A program made the position numbers and the translations under genes. Below the pieces are notes generated by a model. That model worked only from the letters and a program-made list of their open reading frames with translations. It made no database searches and was not told the origin of the DNA. Source: JAZRUF01 sp045636205 (lineage in GTDB: Bacteria; Bacillota; Clostridia; Oscillospirales; JAAYXM01). From it: a DNA stretch of 22,055 bases. Of the stretch, positions 13,811 to 21,601 are shown in pieces (the stretch's first letter is position 1; every line of letters starts with the position of its first letter). The stretch is from assembly GCA_045636205.1 (NCBI GenBank), contig JAZTXE010000085.1, forward strand, positions 1 through 22,055, read 5' to 3'.

Positions 13811-15856
13811 ATGAATCATTGGTCAGAAGAAATAGCAAAGAAAATTATAGAAAGAAACCCGAATAAAGAAGAATATGTGTGCGCGGCGGGTATCAGCCCG
13901 TCCGGCTCTGTTCATATAGGCAACTTCCGCGATGTGGCAACAAGCTACTTTGTTGTCCGTGCGCTCCGCCGCATGGGAAAGAAAGCAAAACTTCTTTTCT
14001 CATGGGACGAGTTTGACCGTCTGCGTAAGGTTCCGGTAAACGTAGCTAAGGCTAAGGACGGAATGGATAAATATATCGGGTATCCGTATGTTGACGTTGA
14101 AAACCCGTTTGGAAATACGGACGAATGCCCGAATTATGCAGTATATTTTGAGAAAGAGTTTATGCGCTCAATCGATAAATTCGGCATAGAAATGGATTAT
14201 CGCTATCAGGCGGATATGTACCGCAGTGGAAAGTATGCTGACCAGATTATCCATGCACTTAAAAAGAGAAAAGAAATATTTGATATTATTGACAATCACC
14301 GTACCCAGGATGCAGCAGAGGGTGAGAGGGACAATTATTATCCGGTAAGTATCTACTGCTCCGAATGTCATCGTGATACGACTAAGATACTCGCTCTATC
14401 CGATGATTGCACCGAAGCCGAGTACGAGTGTGCTTGTGGTCATAAGGGTACATTCAACTTTAAAAGCGACTTCAACTGCAAGCTTGCTTGGAAGATTGAC
14501 TGGCCGATGCGCTGGATGTACGAGGGCGTAGACTTTGAACCCGGTGGAAAGGACCATGCCAGCATAAACGGAAGCTACGATACTGCAAAGGATATTGCAA
14601 AGGAAATCTTTAATTACCCGGCGCCAATATTCCAGGGTTATGAATTTATAGGAATAAAGGGAACTACTGGCAAGATGTCAGGCTCATCAGGCCTTAACCT
14701 GACCCCTGAAACACTGCTCAAACTCTATCAGCCTGAAGTCATCCTTTGGCTTTACTCACGTACCGAGCCGCTCAAGGCATTTGATTTCTGCTTTGACGAT
14801 GGCATCCTTCGCCAGTATTTCGAGTATGATAAAATGCTCAATGAATACAGGGACGGGAAAGCCGATGAATATATTTCCTCTGTAATAGAAAATACAATGG
14901 TTGACGGCAGAGAGGTAAAGACCATTCCGATGAGTCTCCTCGTACAGCTCGGCTCTGTTGTAAACTTCAATGAGGAAATGCTTGAGACGGTTTTCCAAAA
15001 GATAGGCACTCCGTATACGCGTGAGGAGTTTGATGACCGCCTTACGAGAGCTAAATTCTGGCTCGAACAGTGCGCACCTGACCAGGTGAACCGTTTGCGT
15101 AAAACACGTAATTTTGAGGTGTTTAATTCCCTTGACGATAATGAAAAGAAGGAAATTGAATTGCTCCATAAGTACTTAAGCCGCGGCGGGTATACCCTTG
15201 ACGAACTCAACACCGAGCTCTATGCAATTCCCAAGCAGGTTTTTGGAGAAAACCTGGAGCAGAAAGAGTTAAAGAGTATTCAGGGAACCTTCTTTAAAAA
15301 CGTTTATAAACTGCTTATCGACCGAGAGAGAGGACCGCGCCTTTACCTGTTCCTTTATGCGGTTGATCCGGAAAGCTATGTGGGTCTGCTCGATTTCTCT
15401 TACGCTCAGACTCAAGAGGAAATTGATATAGAAAAGAAAGCTGCGGAAGATCAAGCAAAAGCTATGGAAGCTGCAGAGAAGAAACCTGAGAAGGTATACG
15501 GTGAGCCTGACCCGGTTGAGCCGGTCAAGGACGAAATCGTACTTGAGGACTTCCAAAAGATTGATATGCGCGTGTGCAAGATTGTAAAGGCTCAGGAAAT
15601 CCGTAAGTCGGATAAATGCTTGAAACTCACTTTGGATGACGGCGAGGGCGAGAGAGTTATCGTCTCAAGCATCAAGCACGATTATTCATGTGATGAGCTT
15701 GTCGGCAAGAAGATTATCGTTGTCGCAAACTTAAAGCCTGCGCGTCTTGCAGGTGTAACCAGTCAGGGAATGTTGCTTGCTGCTACAAACAACGCATGCG
15801 GCTGCCAGGTCATTTTCGTTGATGACATTGTACCCTGCGGAACAATGCTGCACTAA
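13811..15856 (+). CDS. lysS: Class I lysyl-tRNA synthetase with C-terminal EMAPII/MetG-like tRNA-binding domain
   Basis: From ATG 13811 the product is 681 residues beginning MNHWSEEIAKKIIERN. Class I (archaeal-type) LysRS markers are present: HIGN at 35-38 in ISPSGSVHIGNFRD, a zinc ribbon with CSEC and CACG pairs (near 185-215), and the KMSGS signature at 288-292. It charges tRNA-Lys. After about residue 540 a Lys/Glu/Ala-rich linker leads to a roughly 105-residue OB-fold domain (FQKIDMRVCKIVKAQEI, ANLKPARLAGVTSQGMLLAA), the type found at the C-terminus of MetRS and in Arc1p/EMAPII. Ordinary class I LysRS is about 500-550 residues. Alternative starts are GTG 13802 (best-spaced AGGAAGGA) and ATG 13784; homologues as I recall them begin near the HWSEEIA segment. 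Confidence 0.93.
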   Translation: MNHWSEEIAKKIIERNPNKEEYVCAAGISPSGSVHIGNFRDVATSYFVVRALRRMGKKAKLLFSWDEFDRLRKVPVNVAKAKDGMDKYIGYPYVDVENPFGNTDECPNYAVYFEKEFMRSIDKFGIEMDYRYQADMYRSGKYADQIIHALKKRKEIFDIIDNHRTQDAAEGERDNYYPVSIYCSECHRDTTKILALSDDCTEAEYECACGHKGTFNFKSDFNCKLAWKIDWPMRWMYEGVDFEPGGKDHASINGSYDTAKDIAKEIFNYPAPIFQGYEFIGIKGTTGKMSGSSGLNLTPETLLKLYQPEVILWLYSRTEPLKAFDFCFDDGILRQYFEYDKMLNEYRDGKADEYISSVIENTMVDGREVKTIPMSLLVQLGSVVNFNEEMLETVFQKIGTPYTREEFDDRLTRAKFWLEQCAPDQVNRLRKTRNFEVFNSLDDNEKKEIELLHKYLSRGGYTLDELNTELYAIPKQVFGENLEQKELKSIQGTFFKNVYKLLIDRERGPRLYLFLYAVDPESYVGLLDFSYAQTQEEIDIEKKAAEDQAKAMEAAEKKPEKVYGEPDPVEPVKDEIVLEDFQKIDMRVCKIVKAQEIRKSDKCLKLTLDDGEGERVIVSSIKHDYSCDELVGKKIIVVANLKPARLAGVTSQGMLLAATNNACGCQVIFVDDIVPCGTMLH

Positions 15857-15877
15857 AATTTAATAGTATATGTTACG

Positions 15878-15908
15878 TCGGGAGCGGTTTAGTCCGCTCC
15901 CGATTTTT
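15878..15908 (+). terminator. Intrinsic terminator after lysS
   Basis: TCGGGAGCGG (15878-15887) pairs perfectly with CCGCTCCCGA (15894-15903), followed by TTTTT. It lies between convergent lysS and the YHYH gene. Confidence 0.92.
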
Positions 15909-15926
15909 GTATAACCTTGGATGAAA

Positions 15927-16343
15927 TTATTTATCACCACTGTTTGATTTAAGACATTTGATAAAAAGTATTAACGAAAAAAGAAATAGACTCCCTGCCA
16001 AAAGAAACACTTCAATATTAAAAACAGTATCTTCCTTTTTATCGGATTTTGCGCTAATGTCATTTGACGCGGTCACAGTGGTGGTGACTGTCTTGGCTTT
16101 TTTTACAGTTGGTGTACTTGACGGCGCAGTGTGGCTGTTTCTTGTGTACGGACATACGCCATCGTAATGTAGATGTGGCGGGTAACCGTCGCAATGAAAA
16201 TGATAATTGCCCAAACCGCTTACATTTTCGTTGTCTCTGTGTCCGCCTCTTGAGTCTGTTCTACCCGGATGCGCAAATGCCGTAGCTGACATTGCCGCAA
16301 TGAAAACCACACTTAGAAAAATAGCGGATATTCGTTTGTTCAT
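15927..16343 (-). CDS. Exported, membrane-anchored YHYH-type His-rich protein
   Basis: The 138-residue protein has a signal peptide with likely cleavage after AFA at 22-24, so the mature chain would begin with His25. The mature N-terminal region (25-67) carries HPGRTDSRGGH, GNYHFHCDG, PHLHYDG and CPY, the pattern of YHYH domain proteins, with eight His and two Cys in about 45 residues. A Thr/Ser/Lys-rich linker follows, then one C-terminal membrane helix (about 109-131), giving an outside, membrane-tethered His cluster. Metal binding is plausible but unproven, and the family's function is not known to me. The Shine-Dalgarno AAGGAG is 9 nt before the ATG. The gene is preceded by a structured leader with a terminator. 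Confidence 0.85.
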   Translation of the reverse strand: MNKRISAIFLSVVFIAAMSATAFAHPGRTDSRGGHRDNENVSGLGNYHFHCDGYPPHLHYDGVCPYTRNSHTAPSSTPTVKKAKTVTTTVTASNDISAKSDKKEDTVFNIEVFLLAGSLFLFSLILFIKCLKSNSGDK

Positions 16344-16361
16344 TTGTCGTCTCTCCTTAAT

Positions 16362-16513
16362 AAAAAAGTGCGCAGCATAAGCTGCGCACCGAAAAACGCA
16401 GCTAAGCTATCAGTTGCAACACAGTTCATATCTTAGACAGGATATGACAAAGCAAAGCATACGTTTTTACCAAACAGTATGCCTGTCTAAGACGAATATT
16501 AAACTGTGTTGCA
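16362..16513 (-). ncRNA. Putative structured leader RNA/attenuator (or free-standing small RNA) upstream of the YHYH gene
   Basis: The transcript predicted to start near 16513 would fold as P1 TGCAACACAGTT (16513-16502) with its complement (16426-16415), P2 TCTTAGACAGG (16492-16482) with 16441-16431, and P3 GCATAC (16482-16477) with 16462-16457. Downstream, AGCTGCG (16403-16397) can pair with CGCAGCT (16386-16380) as an antiterminator. The exclusive alternative is a terminator, GTGCGCAGC (16389-16381) with GCTGCGCAC (16376-16368), followed by six U. On the opposite strand TCATATC (16426-16432) can also pair with 16441-16447, competing with P2. I recognise no Rfam class. Confidence 0.55.
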
Positions 16514-16518
16514 CTGAT

Positions 16519-16547
16519 ATTATACCGCTATTTAAAAGATTTTGCAA
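16519..16547 (-). promoter_or_regulatory. Promoter of the YHYH leader/gene
   Basis: On the reverse strand TTGCAA (16547-16542) and TATAAT (16524-16519) are spaced by 17 bp. The predicted start falls at the base of the long inverted repeat. Confidence 0.65.
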
Positions 16548-16574
16548 CATGTGATATTGAGTATGAAAATATTG

Positions 16575-16624
16575 TCGAAAAAATTTTCGATAACTATTGC
16601 AATATGCGCGTATATATGTATAAT
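16575..16624 (+). promoter_or_regulatory. Promoter and candidate operators of the pot regulator operon
   Basis: TTGCAA (16597-16602) and TATAAT (16619-16624) are spaced by 16 bp. A 7-2-7 inverted repeat TCGAAAA/TTTTCGA spans 16575-16590, and the -35 sits in the palindrome TATTGCAATA (16595-16604). These suit binding by a dimeric HTH repressor, perhaps the adjacent cupin regulator. Confidence 0.55.
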
Positions 16625-16684
16625 ATATCTTGTTATGTAATTTGAAATTAAAAGTATAGTATTACAAAACGGGGGATGGGTTTC

Positions 16685-17218
16685 ATGGACATCGGTAAAA
16701 AGCTCAAAGAGCTGAGACTGCAGAACGATTTAACGCTGGGGGACCTTGCATCAAGAAGTGAGCTTACCAAAGGCTTTTTATCGCAGGTGGAGAGGAATTT
16801 GACAACTCCGAGCATATCCACTCTTGAGGATATACTTGAAGCTCTGGGAACAAATCTATCAGCGTTCTTTCACGAGGAAGAGGAAAAACAAGTGGTTTTC
16901 TCCGAACAGGACTTTTTTGTTGATGATAAGGAAGGCTACAGAATTGAATGGATAGTCCCCAACGCTCAAAAAAATGAGATGGAGCCTATTTTGATGACTC
17001 TCCATTCGCACCAAAAAAGTCATGACATGGTATCCTACCGCGGTGAGGAATTCGGATATGTTCTAAAAGGTGCGGTAACGCTTGTGTGCGGAAATAGAAA
17101 GTATAAGCTAAAGGCGCATGAAACCTTTTACCTTGAGGGGAAAAAGACGCATTACCTGTATAACCATACAAATTGCGACGCTAAGGTGCTGTGGATTACC
17201 ACACCGCCGATGTTTTAA
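16685..17218 (+). CDS. XRE-family HTH regulator with C-terminal cupin, predicted polyamine-uptake regulator
   Basis: The 177-residue protein starts MDIGKKLKELRLQNDLTLGDLA. An N-terminal HTH_3 domain (about 4-62, with SELTKGFLSQVERNLTTPSI as recognition region) is followed by a cupin_2 domain (about 100-170) with YRGEEFGYVLKGAVTL and KKTHYLYNHTN. This PuuR-like architecture senses small molecules, often polyamines or amino acids, through the cupin. ATG 16685 is chosen because GGGGG lies 9 nt upstream; the ATG at 16676 overlaps that site. The gene is 18 bp upstream of potA in the same direction and probably controls the operon and itself. The ligand and sign of regulation are inference from context. 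Confidence 0.88.
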   Translation: MDIGKKLKELRLQNDLTLGDLASRSELTKGFLSQVERNLTTPSISTLEDILEALGTNLSAFFHEEEEKQVVFSEQDFFVDDKEGYRIEWIVPNAQKNEMEPILMTLHSHQKSHDMVSYRGEEFGYVLKGAVTLVCGNRKYKLKAHETFYLEGKKTHYLYNHTNCDAKVLWITTPPMF

Positions 17219-17236
17219 CAGAGGAGGAGAAATAAA

Positions 17237-18814
17237 ATGGAACAAAAAAAGCTTATTGAGTTTCGCAATATCGTAAAAAGCTTTGACGGCCAGATAGTAT
17301 TAAAGGGCGTAAACTTGGATATTTGCGAGAATGAATTTGTAACACTGCTCGGCCCGTCCGGCTGCGGAAAAACCACACTGCTACGTATATTGGGGGGCTT
17401 CCTGGAAGCTGACGAAGGCAGCGTTATTTTTGACGGTGAGGAGATAAGCCATAAGCCGCCGTATGAGCGCGAGCTCAACACGGTTTTCCAGAAGTACGCG
17501 CTTTTCCCACATCTGAGTGTGTATGAGAATATAGCTTTCGGACTGAAAATCAAAAAGATGAGTAAGGACGTTATTGACCAAAAGGTAATGAAAATGTTAA
17601 AGCTCATCGGTCTTGAAGGCTATGAGAATAAAAATACCATGCTTCTCTCCGGCGGTCAGCAACAGCGCGTGGCGGTCGCACGCGCTCTGGTAAACGAGCC
17701 TAAGGTTCTCTTGCTCGATGAACCGCTTGCCGCGCTCGATTTAAAGCTTCGAAAGGAAATGCAGTATGAGCTCAAGCGCATTCAGCAGGAGGTCGGTATT
17801 ACGTTTATCTTCGTAACGCATGACCAGGAAGAAGCGCTTACAATGTCTGACAAAATCGTTGTAATGAAAAACGGCGAAATCCAGCAGGTGGGAACGCCTG
17901 AGGAGATATACAATGAGCCGGCAAACAGATACGTTGCAAACTTCATCGGCGAGAGCAATATACTGCCCGGAACAATGCTTGAGGACTACAAGGTCCGCTT
18001 TGACGATATTACGTTTGACTGCGTGGATTTCGGATTTAAGCAGAACGAGGAAGTTGATGTTGTAATACGTCCTGAGGATATTGACATCGTACCTGTCCTT
18101 GACGGAAAAATGACCGGCGAGGTATTAAGCGTCCTCTTTAAAGGCGTGCATTATGAGATTATTGTAGAAACCGTACCCGGCACAAGTGTAACCGTCAACA
18201 TGAGCGTTATAAGAAACCATGACGTAACCAGTGACGACGGCAAAGAAAAAATAAGTGCAAGCAATTTCTATGTGGACTTGGAAGACGTAAAAGATTTGGA
18301 TGACAAGGAAATCATCGCCCGTTCAAATGCGCAGGCATGGGACCCGGAGACTGATGACTATATCTCCATAGCAAAAATCGAATATGATTTAAAGGAAGAG
18401 CTCGGCCAGTATCCGGTAACATTCTCAACCGCCAACGGTACAAGCATAGAACGCACAATTTTCGTCGTAAACCAGCCGTTTGTAAAGAATGAAAAAGCAA
18501 ACGAAGCGGTTATGGCATTTAACTTCTTTAAAACCGTAGACGAAATTCAGGAGTCTCAGGCGCTTGATACGGATATTAAAACATGGGCGAATGCTCAGGG
18601 GTGGAAATTAAGCGACGAGAGCCAGAATGTGGACATAGTTGTCGATTACGATTTCGAGCCGGAAAACGTAAAAGAAGGCGTGCACAAAATCGTATTCTCC
18701 ACAACCGGACGCGAGTTTAAAATTCATACTACGGACTACTCGGAAGTAGGTCAGGAGGTCGGTCTGACATTCTTCCCTGAAGATATTCATGTAATGTCGA
18801 GGATGGTTTTCTGA
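17237..18814 (+). CDS. potA: Spermidine/putrescine ABC transporter ATP-binding protein PotA with large C-terminal insertion
   Basis: The 525-residue ATPase has Walker A GPSGCGKTT (near 39), a Q-loop QKYALFPHLSVYENI (near 86), signature LSGGQQQRVAVARAL (near 137), Walker B VLLLDEPLAALD (near 157) and H-loop VTHDQEEALTMSD (near 194). After FIGESNILPG (near 237) comes the first half of a TOBE domain (GEVLSVLFKGVHYEIIV, about 295-311). Residues about 338-502 are extra, and the chain ends with the usual TOBE tail GQEVGLTFFPEDIHVM. Ordinary PotA is about 350-380 residues. It powers polyamine import with PotB and PotCD from the cytoplasmic face. Strong ribosome binding site GAGGAGGAG; its stop overlaps the potB start by one base (TGATG). 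Confidence 0.95.
   Translation: MEQKKLIEFRNIVKSFDGQIVLKGVNLDICENEFVTLLGPSGCGKTTLLRILGGFLEADEGSVIFDGEEISHKPPYERELNTVFQKYALFPHLSVYENIAFGLKIKKMSKDVIDQKVMKMLKLIGLEGYENKNTMLLSGGQQQRVAVARALVNEPKVLLLDEPLAALDLKLRKEMQYELKRIQQEVGITFIFVTHDQEEALTMSDKIVVMKNGEIQQVGTPEEIYNEPANRYVANFIGESNILPGTMLEDYKVRFDDITFDCVDFGFKQNEEVDVVIRPEDIDIVPVLDGKMTGEVLSVLFKGVHYEIIVETVPGTSVTVNMSVIRNHDVTSDDGKEKISASNFYVDLEDVKDLDDKEIIARSNAQAWDPETDDYISIAKIEYDLKEELGQYPVTFSTANGTSIERTIFVVNQPFVKNEKANEAVMAFNFFKTVDEIQESQALDTDIKTWANAQGWKLSDESQNVDIVVDYDFEPENVKEGVHKIVFSTTGREFKIHTTDYSEVGQEVGLTFFPEDIHVMSRMVF
18242..18742 (+). other. Two tandem Ig-like repeats inserted in PotA
   Basis: PotA residues about 338-423 and 424-502 align with each other. 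Shared positions are NFY at 343 and NFF at 429, NAQAW at 364 and NAQGW at 452, YDL/YDF before G-x-(Y/H), and TFSTANG near 395 and VFSTTGR near 486. The pattern of an acidic helix, an Asn-Ala-x-x-Trp motif and a G-x-Y-x-V-x-F-x-T strand resembles Ig-like modules of Firmicute surface proteins. The resemblance is from memory; the internal repeat is seen directly. Confidence 0.65.
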
Positions 18815-19650
18815 TGAAGCGTTTTTCTCAACTGGCAGTCCCGTATATTGTTTGGGCGGCACTTATGCTTGTTTTGCCGATGGCGCTTATTGCGCTTTAC
18901 TCGTTTACCGAGCACGGCAACAGCATAATCTCCTTTTCATTTACGTTAGAGCACTACGTCAAATTCTTTACCGACCCGGATTTTCTCATTATCCTTTGGC
19001 GTTCGCTCTGGATTGCAATAAAAACAACAATCATCTGCCTTTTACTGGGTTATCCAATAGCGTATTACATATCTCGCAGTAAGGAAAATGTGCAGAATAT
19101 TTTGGTACTGTGTATAACCATACCCATGTGGATTAATATGCTTGTGCGTACATATGCATGGATTGGTCTGCTCAGTGAGGGTGGAATAATCTCTCAAATT
19201 CTCGCATTCATCGGCTTGGGTGAGACTGAACTGCTGTACACCGAGGGCGCAGTTCTTCTCGGCATGGTCTATAACTTCCTGCCGTTTATGATACTGCAGA
19301 TTAATACCTCGCTTTGTAAAATGGATAACTCACTGCGCGAAGCAAGTGCGGACCTTGGCGCAAACCCGATGCATACGTTCTGGCGCGTCACGTTTCCGCT
19401 GTCACTGCCAGGAGTTATAAACGGCATAACGCTCGTGTTTCTTCCCGCGGTAAGCTCATTCTTTATCCCCAAGCTCTTGGGCGGCGGCCAGTATTTTCTG
19501 ATAGGTAACCTGATTGAAAATCAGTTCATCACGGTCGGAGAATGGAACTTCGGCAGTGCGATTTCCATGATTATGGCGGCTATCATGATGCTTATGATGA
19601 TGGCTGTGCGCAAAGTGGAGATTAGAAACCAAGGGGGAAAGGAGAAGTAA
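18814..19650 (+). CDS. potB: Spermidine/putrescine ABC transporter permease PotB
   Basis: The 278-residue membrane protein has six predicted helices, starting near residues 8-30, 65-88, 98-120, 145-165, 200-222 and 245-265. The EAA coupling loop is EASADLGANPMHTFWRVTFPLSLPG (near 188-212), which contacts PotA. The FYSFTEHG-like first extracellular loop and the length (PotB about 275-285) fit the polyamine branch of the ABC importers. The start overlaps the potA stop by one base, and GAGGATGG upstream serves as ribosome binding site. It forms the translocation pore together with the permease half of PotCD. Confidence 0.94.
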   Translation: MKRFSQLAVPYIVWAALMLVLPMALIALYSFTEHGNSIISFSFTLEHYVKFFTDPDFLIILWRSLWIAIKTTIICLLLGYPIAYYISRSKENVQNILVLCITIPMWINMLVRTYAWIGLLSEGGIISQILAFIGLGETELLYTEGAVLLGMVYNFLPFMILQINTSLCKMDNSLREASADLGANPMHTFWRVTFPLSLPGVINGITLVFLPAVSSFFIPKLLGGGQYFLIGNLIENQFITVGEWNFGSAISMIMAAIMMLMMMAVRKVEIRNQGGKEK

Positions 19651-19654
19651 TCAT

Positions 19655-21547
19655 ATGAAAAAGACAAAGCGTCCGATAGGGACAATTCTTATGGTTTTAA
19701 TGCTCGTGTTCTTCTATCTCCCGATATTGTATATGATTGTGTTCTCCTTCAACGAAGGAAAATCACTTACCGCGTTTTCAGGATTTTCACTGCGCTGGTA
19801 TAAGCATATGCTTGAATCGCGGGATATGATGGAAGCTCTGTATACAACCTTTAGTATCGCGCTTATTGCTACGTTTGTTTCTACAATTGTCGGTACGATT
19901 GCAGCAATCGGTCTTAGTAAATCGCGTCGCGTTGTGCGAAACATCATGGAGCAGGTCAACAATCTCCCTATAATGAACCCTGAGATTGTAACCGCTATCG
20001 GCTTTATGCTCCTTTTCATAACTTTCCAGATTGAAAAAGGTTATATGACGATGCTCCTCGCGCATATAGCATTTTGTATCCCGTATGTAATGCTATCCGT
20101 CATGCCGAAAATTCGCGGGCTTGACCCGAATCTTGCGGATGCGGCGATGGACTTGGGTGCAACTCCGTGGCAGGCGCTTACAAAGGTTATCGTTCCGCAG
20201 ATAACGCCCGGAATAGTATCCGGCGCACTTATAGCATTTACCATGTCTATTGACGATTTTATAATTTCATATTTCGTAACCGGAAGCGGTGTTAAAAACC
20301 TGAGCATAATGGTTTATACGATGAGCAAGCGCATAAACCCGAGCATAAACGCAATTTCCACACTCATGGTAGTAATAATTACCGCGGTACTTCTCGTGAT
20401 AAACATTGCCCCCATGGTAATGGCAAAACGCGAGAAAAAGACGGATATGAAAAAAAGAAACTTCCTTCTCCCGATAGGAGCTATAGTGTGTGCAATAATT
20501 GTCGCAATAGGTGTGTCAAACTTCGAAAGGGGAGACTCATATCTCCCGTACGAAGGCGAAACGCTCTATTTGTACAACTGGGGTGAGTACACCGGCGAAA
20601 ACATCCTTTCCGATTTTGAAGAGGCTACCGGCGCAACCGTTGTCATGGAAAACTTTGACTCAAACGAGCAAATGTATATCAAGGTGGCAAACGGCGCGGC
20701 GTATGACATCTTAGTCCCGAGCGATTATATGATACAGCGCCTTATTCAGGAGAACTTGCTCCAGAAGCTTGACCATTCAAAGCTCAACTGCATGGATAAG
20801 CTTGTCGAGGCGATAAAAGGTCTGCCGTATGACCCCCAGAATGAGTATTCCATCCCGTATTTCTGGGGCACAGTCGGAATTGTATATGACAAGACCAAAG
20901 TCGATATTGAAGATCTTGAACGTGAAGGATATAATATTTTCCTCGACGAAAAATATAAGGGTGATATTTATCTCTATGACTCCGAGCGCGACTCATTTAT
21001 GATGGCACTCAAAGCTCTCGGCTATTCTATGAATACCGAGGATGAGGACGAGCTCAATAAGGCATATGAATGGCTTGTCAAGTGCGTAAAGACAATGGAG
21101 CCTGAAATCGTAACCGATGAAATTATAGATAATATGGCACAGGGCAGAAAAGCTATGGGACTTATCTATTCAGGTGACGCGGTGTACGTAATGAGCGAAA
21201 ATGAAAACATGGGATTCTATATGCCTGAGACCGGTACAAACCAGTGGTCAGATGCCATGGTAATACCCGCAAATGCGAAAAATCCCGAGCTTGCCCATGA
21301 GTTTATAAACTTCGCATCTTCATATGACGGCGCATACGACAACTCAAGCTATGTCGGATATACATCATCTAATCAGGAGGTTATGAATGACCTTTGCGGA
21401 GTGGATGGTGATTACGAGGGAATAGATGCATATATCCCGCGTACTGACAATGAATACGACGAAGTTTTCGTATATAACGAAGATACGCGCAAGATAATGA
21501 GTAACCTCTGGAGCAAAGTAAAAATCGCAGCATCAAATGCAAACTAA
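19655..21547 (+). CDS. potCD: PotCD: polyamine ABC permease PotC fused to substrate-binding protein PotD
   Basis: The 630-residue protein joins two genes. Residues 1-260 are PotC: six helices and the EAA loop DAAMDLGATPWQALTKVIVPQITPG (near 165-190). A basic cytoplasmic linker AKREKKTD leads to M265, where KKRNFLLPIGAIVCAIIVAIGV looks like a former PotD signal peptide now serving as a seventh membrane helix. Residues about 290-630 are PotD: LYLYNWGEYTGENILSDFEEATG, the PSDYMIQRLIQENLLQKLD block, IPYFWGTVGIVYD and GLIYSGDAVYVM. The binding domain is therefore tethered outside the cell to its own permease. AAAGGAG lies 10 nt before ATG 19655, 4 bp after potB. Such PotCD fusions are known in some Firmicutes and mollicutes. 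A terminator follows. Confidence 0.95.
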   Translation: MKKTKRPIGTILMVLMLVFFYLPILYMIVFSFNEGKSLTAFSGFSLRWYKHMLESRDMMEALYTTFSIALIATFVSTIVGTIAAIGLSKSRRVVRNIMEQVNNLPIMNPEIVTAIGFMLLFITFQIEKGYMTMLLAHIAFCIPYVMLSVMPKIRGLDPNLADAAMDLGATPWQALTKVIVPQITPGIVSGALIAFTMSIDDFIISYFVTGSGVKNLSIMVYTMSKRINPSINAISTLMVVIITAVLLVINIAPMVMAKREKKTDMKKRNFLLPIGAIVCAIIVAIGVSNFERGDSYLPYEGETLYLYNWGEYTGENILSDFEEATGATVVMENFDSNEQMYIKVANGAAYDILVPSDYMIQRLIQENLLQKLDHSKLNCMDKLVEAIKGLPYDPQNEYSIPYFWGTVGIVYDKTKVDIEDLEREGYNIFLDEKYKGDIYLYDSERDSFMMALKALGYSMNTEDEDELNKAYEWLVKCVKTMEPEIVTDEIIDNMAQGRKAMGLIYSGDAVYVMSENENMGFYMPETGTNQWSDAMVIPANAKNPELAHEFINFASSYDGAYDNSSYVGYTSSNQEVMNDLCGVDGDYEGIDAYIPRTDNEYDEVFVYNEDTRKIMSNLWSKVKIAASNAN

Positions 21548-21555
21548 ATAATGGG

Positions 21556-21589
21556 CGCACGCAATCAAAAGATTGCGTGCGTTAATTTT
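21556..21589 (+). terminator. Intrinsic terminator of the pot operon
   Basis: CGCACGCAATC (21556-21566) pairs perfectly with GATTGCGTGCG (21571-21581) around AAAA, followed by TTAATTTT. Confidence 0.9.
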
Positions 21590-21601
21590 GTATCAACAAA
21601 A

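Noticed and set aside
16362..16513. 6S RNA
   Set aside because: Length and overall rod shape are similar, but the internal loop is small (about 9 and 4 nt) and the expected large central bubble is absent.
16408..16519. Interpretation of the 112-bp inverted repeat as a MITE with TA ends
   Set aside because: The ends do read TA-TCAG...CTGA-TA, but the match of the repeat base to a promoter start and the following antiterminator/terminator favour a functional RNA. Not excluded without a copy-number search.
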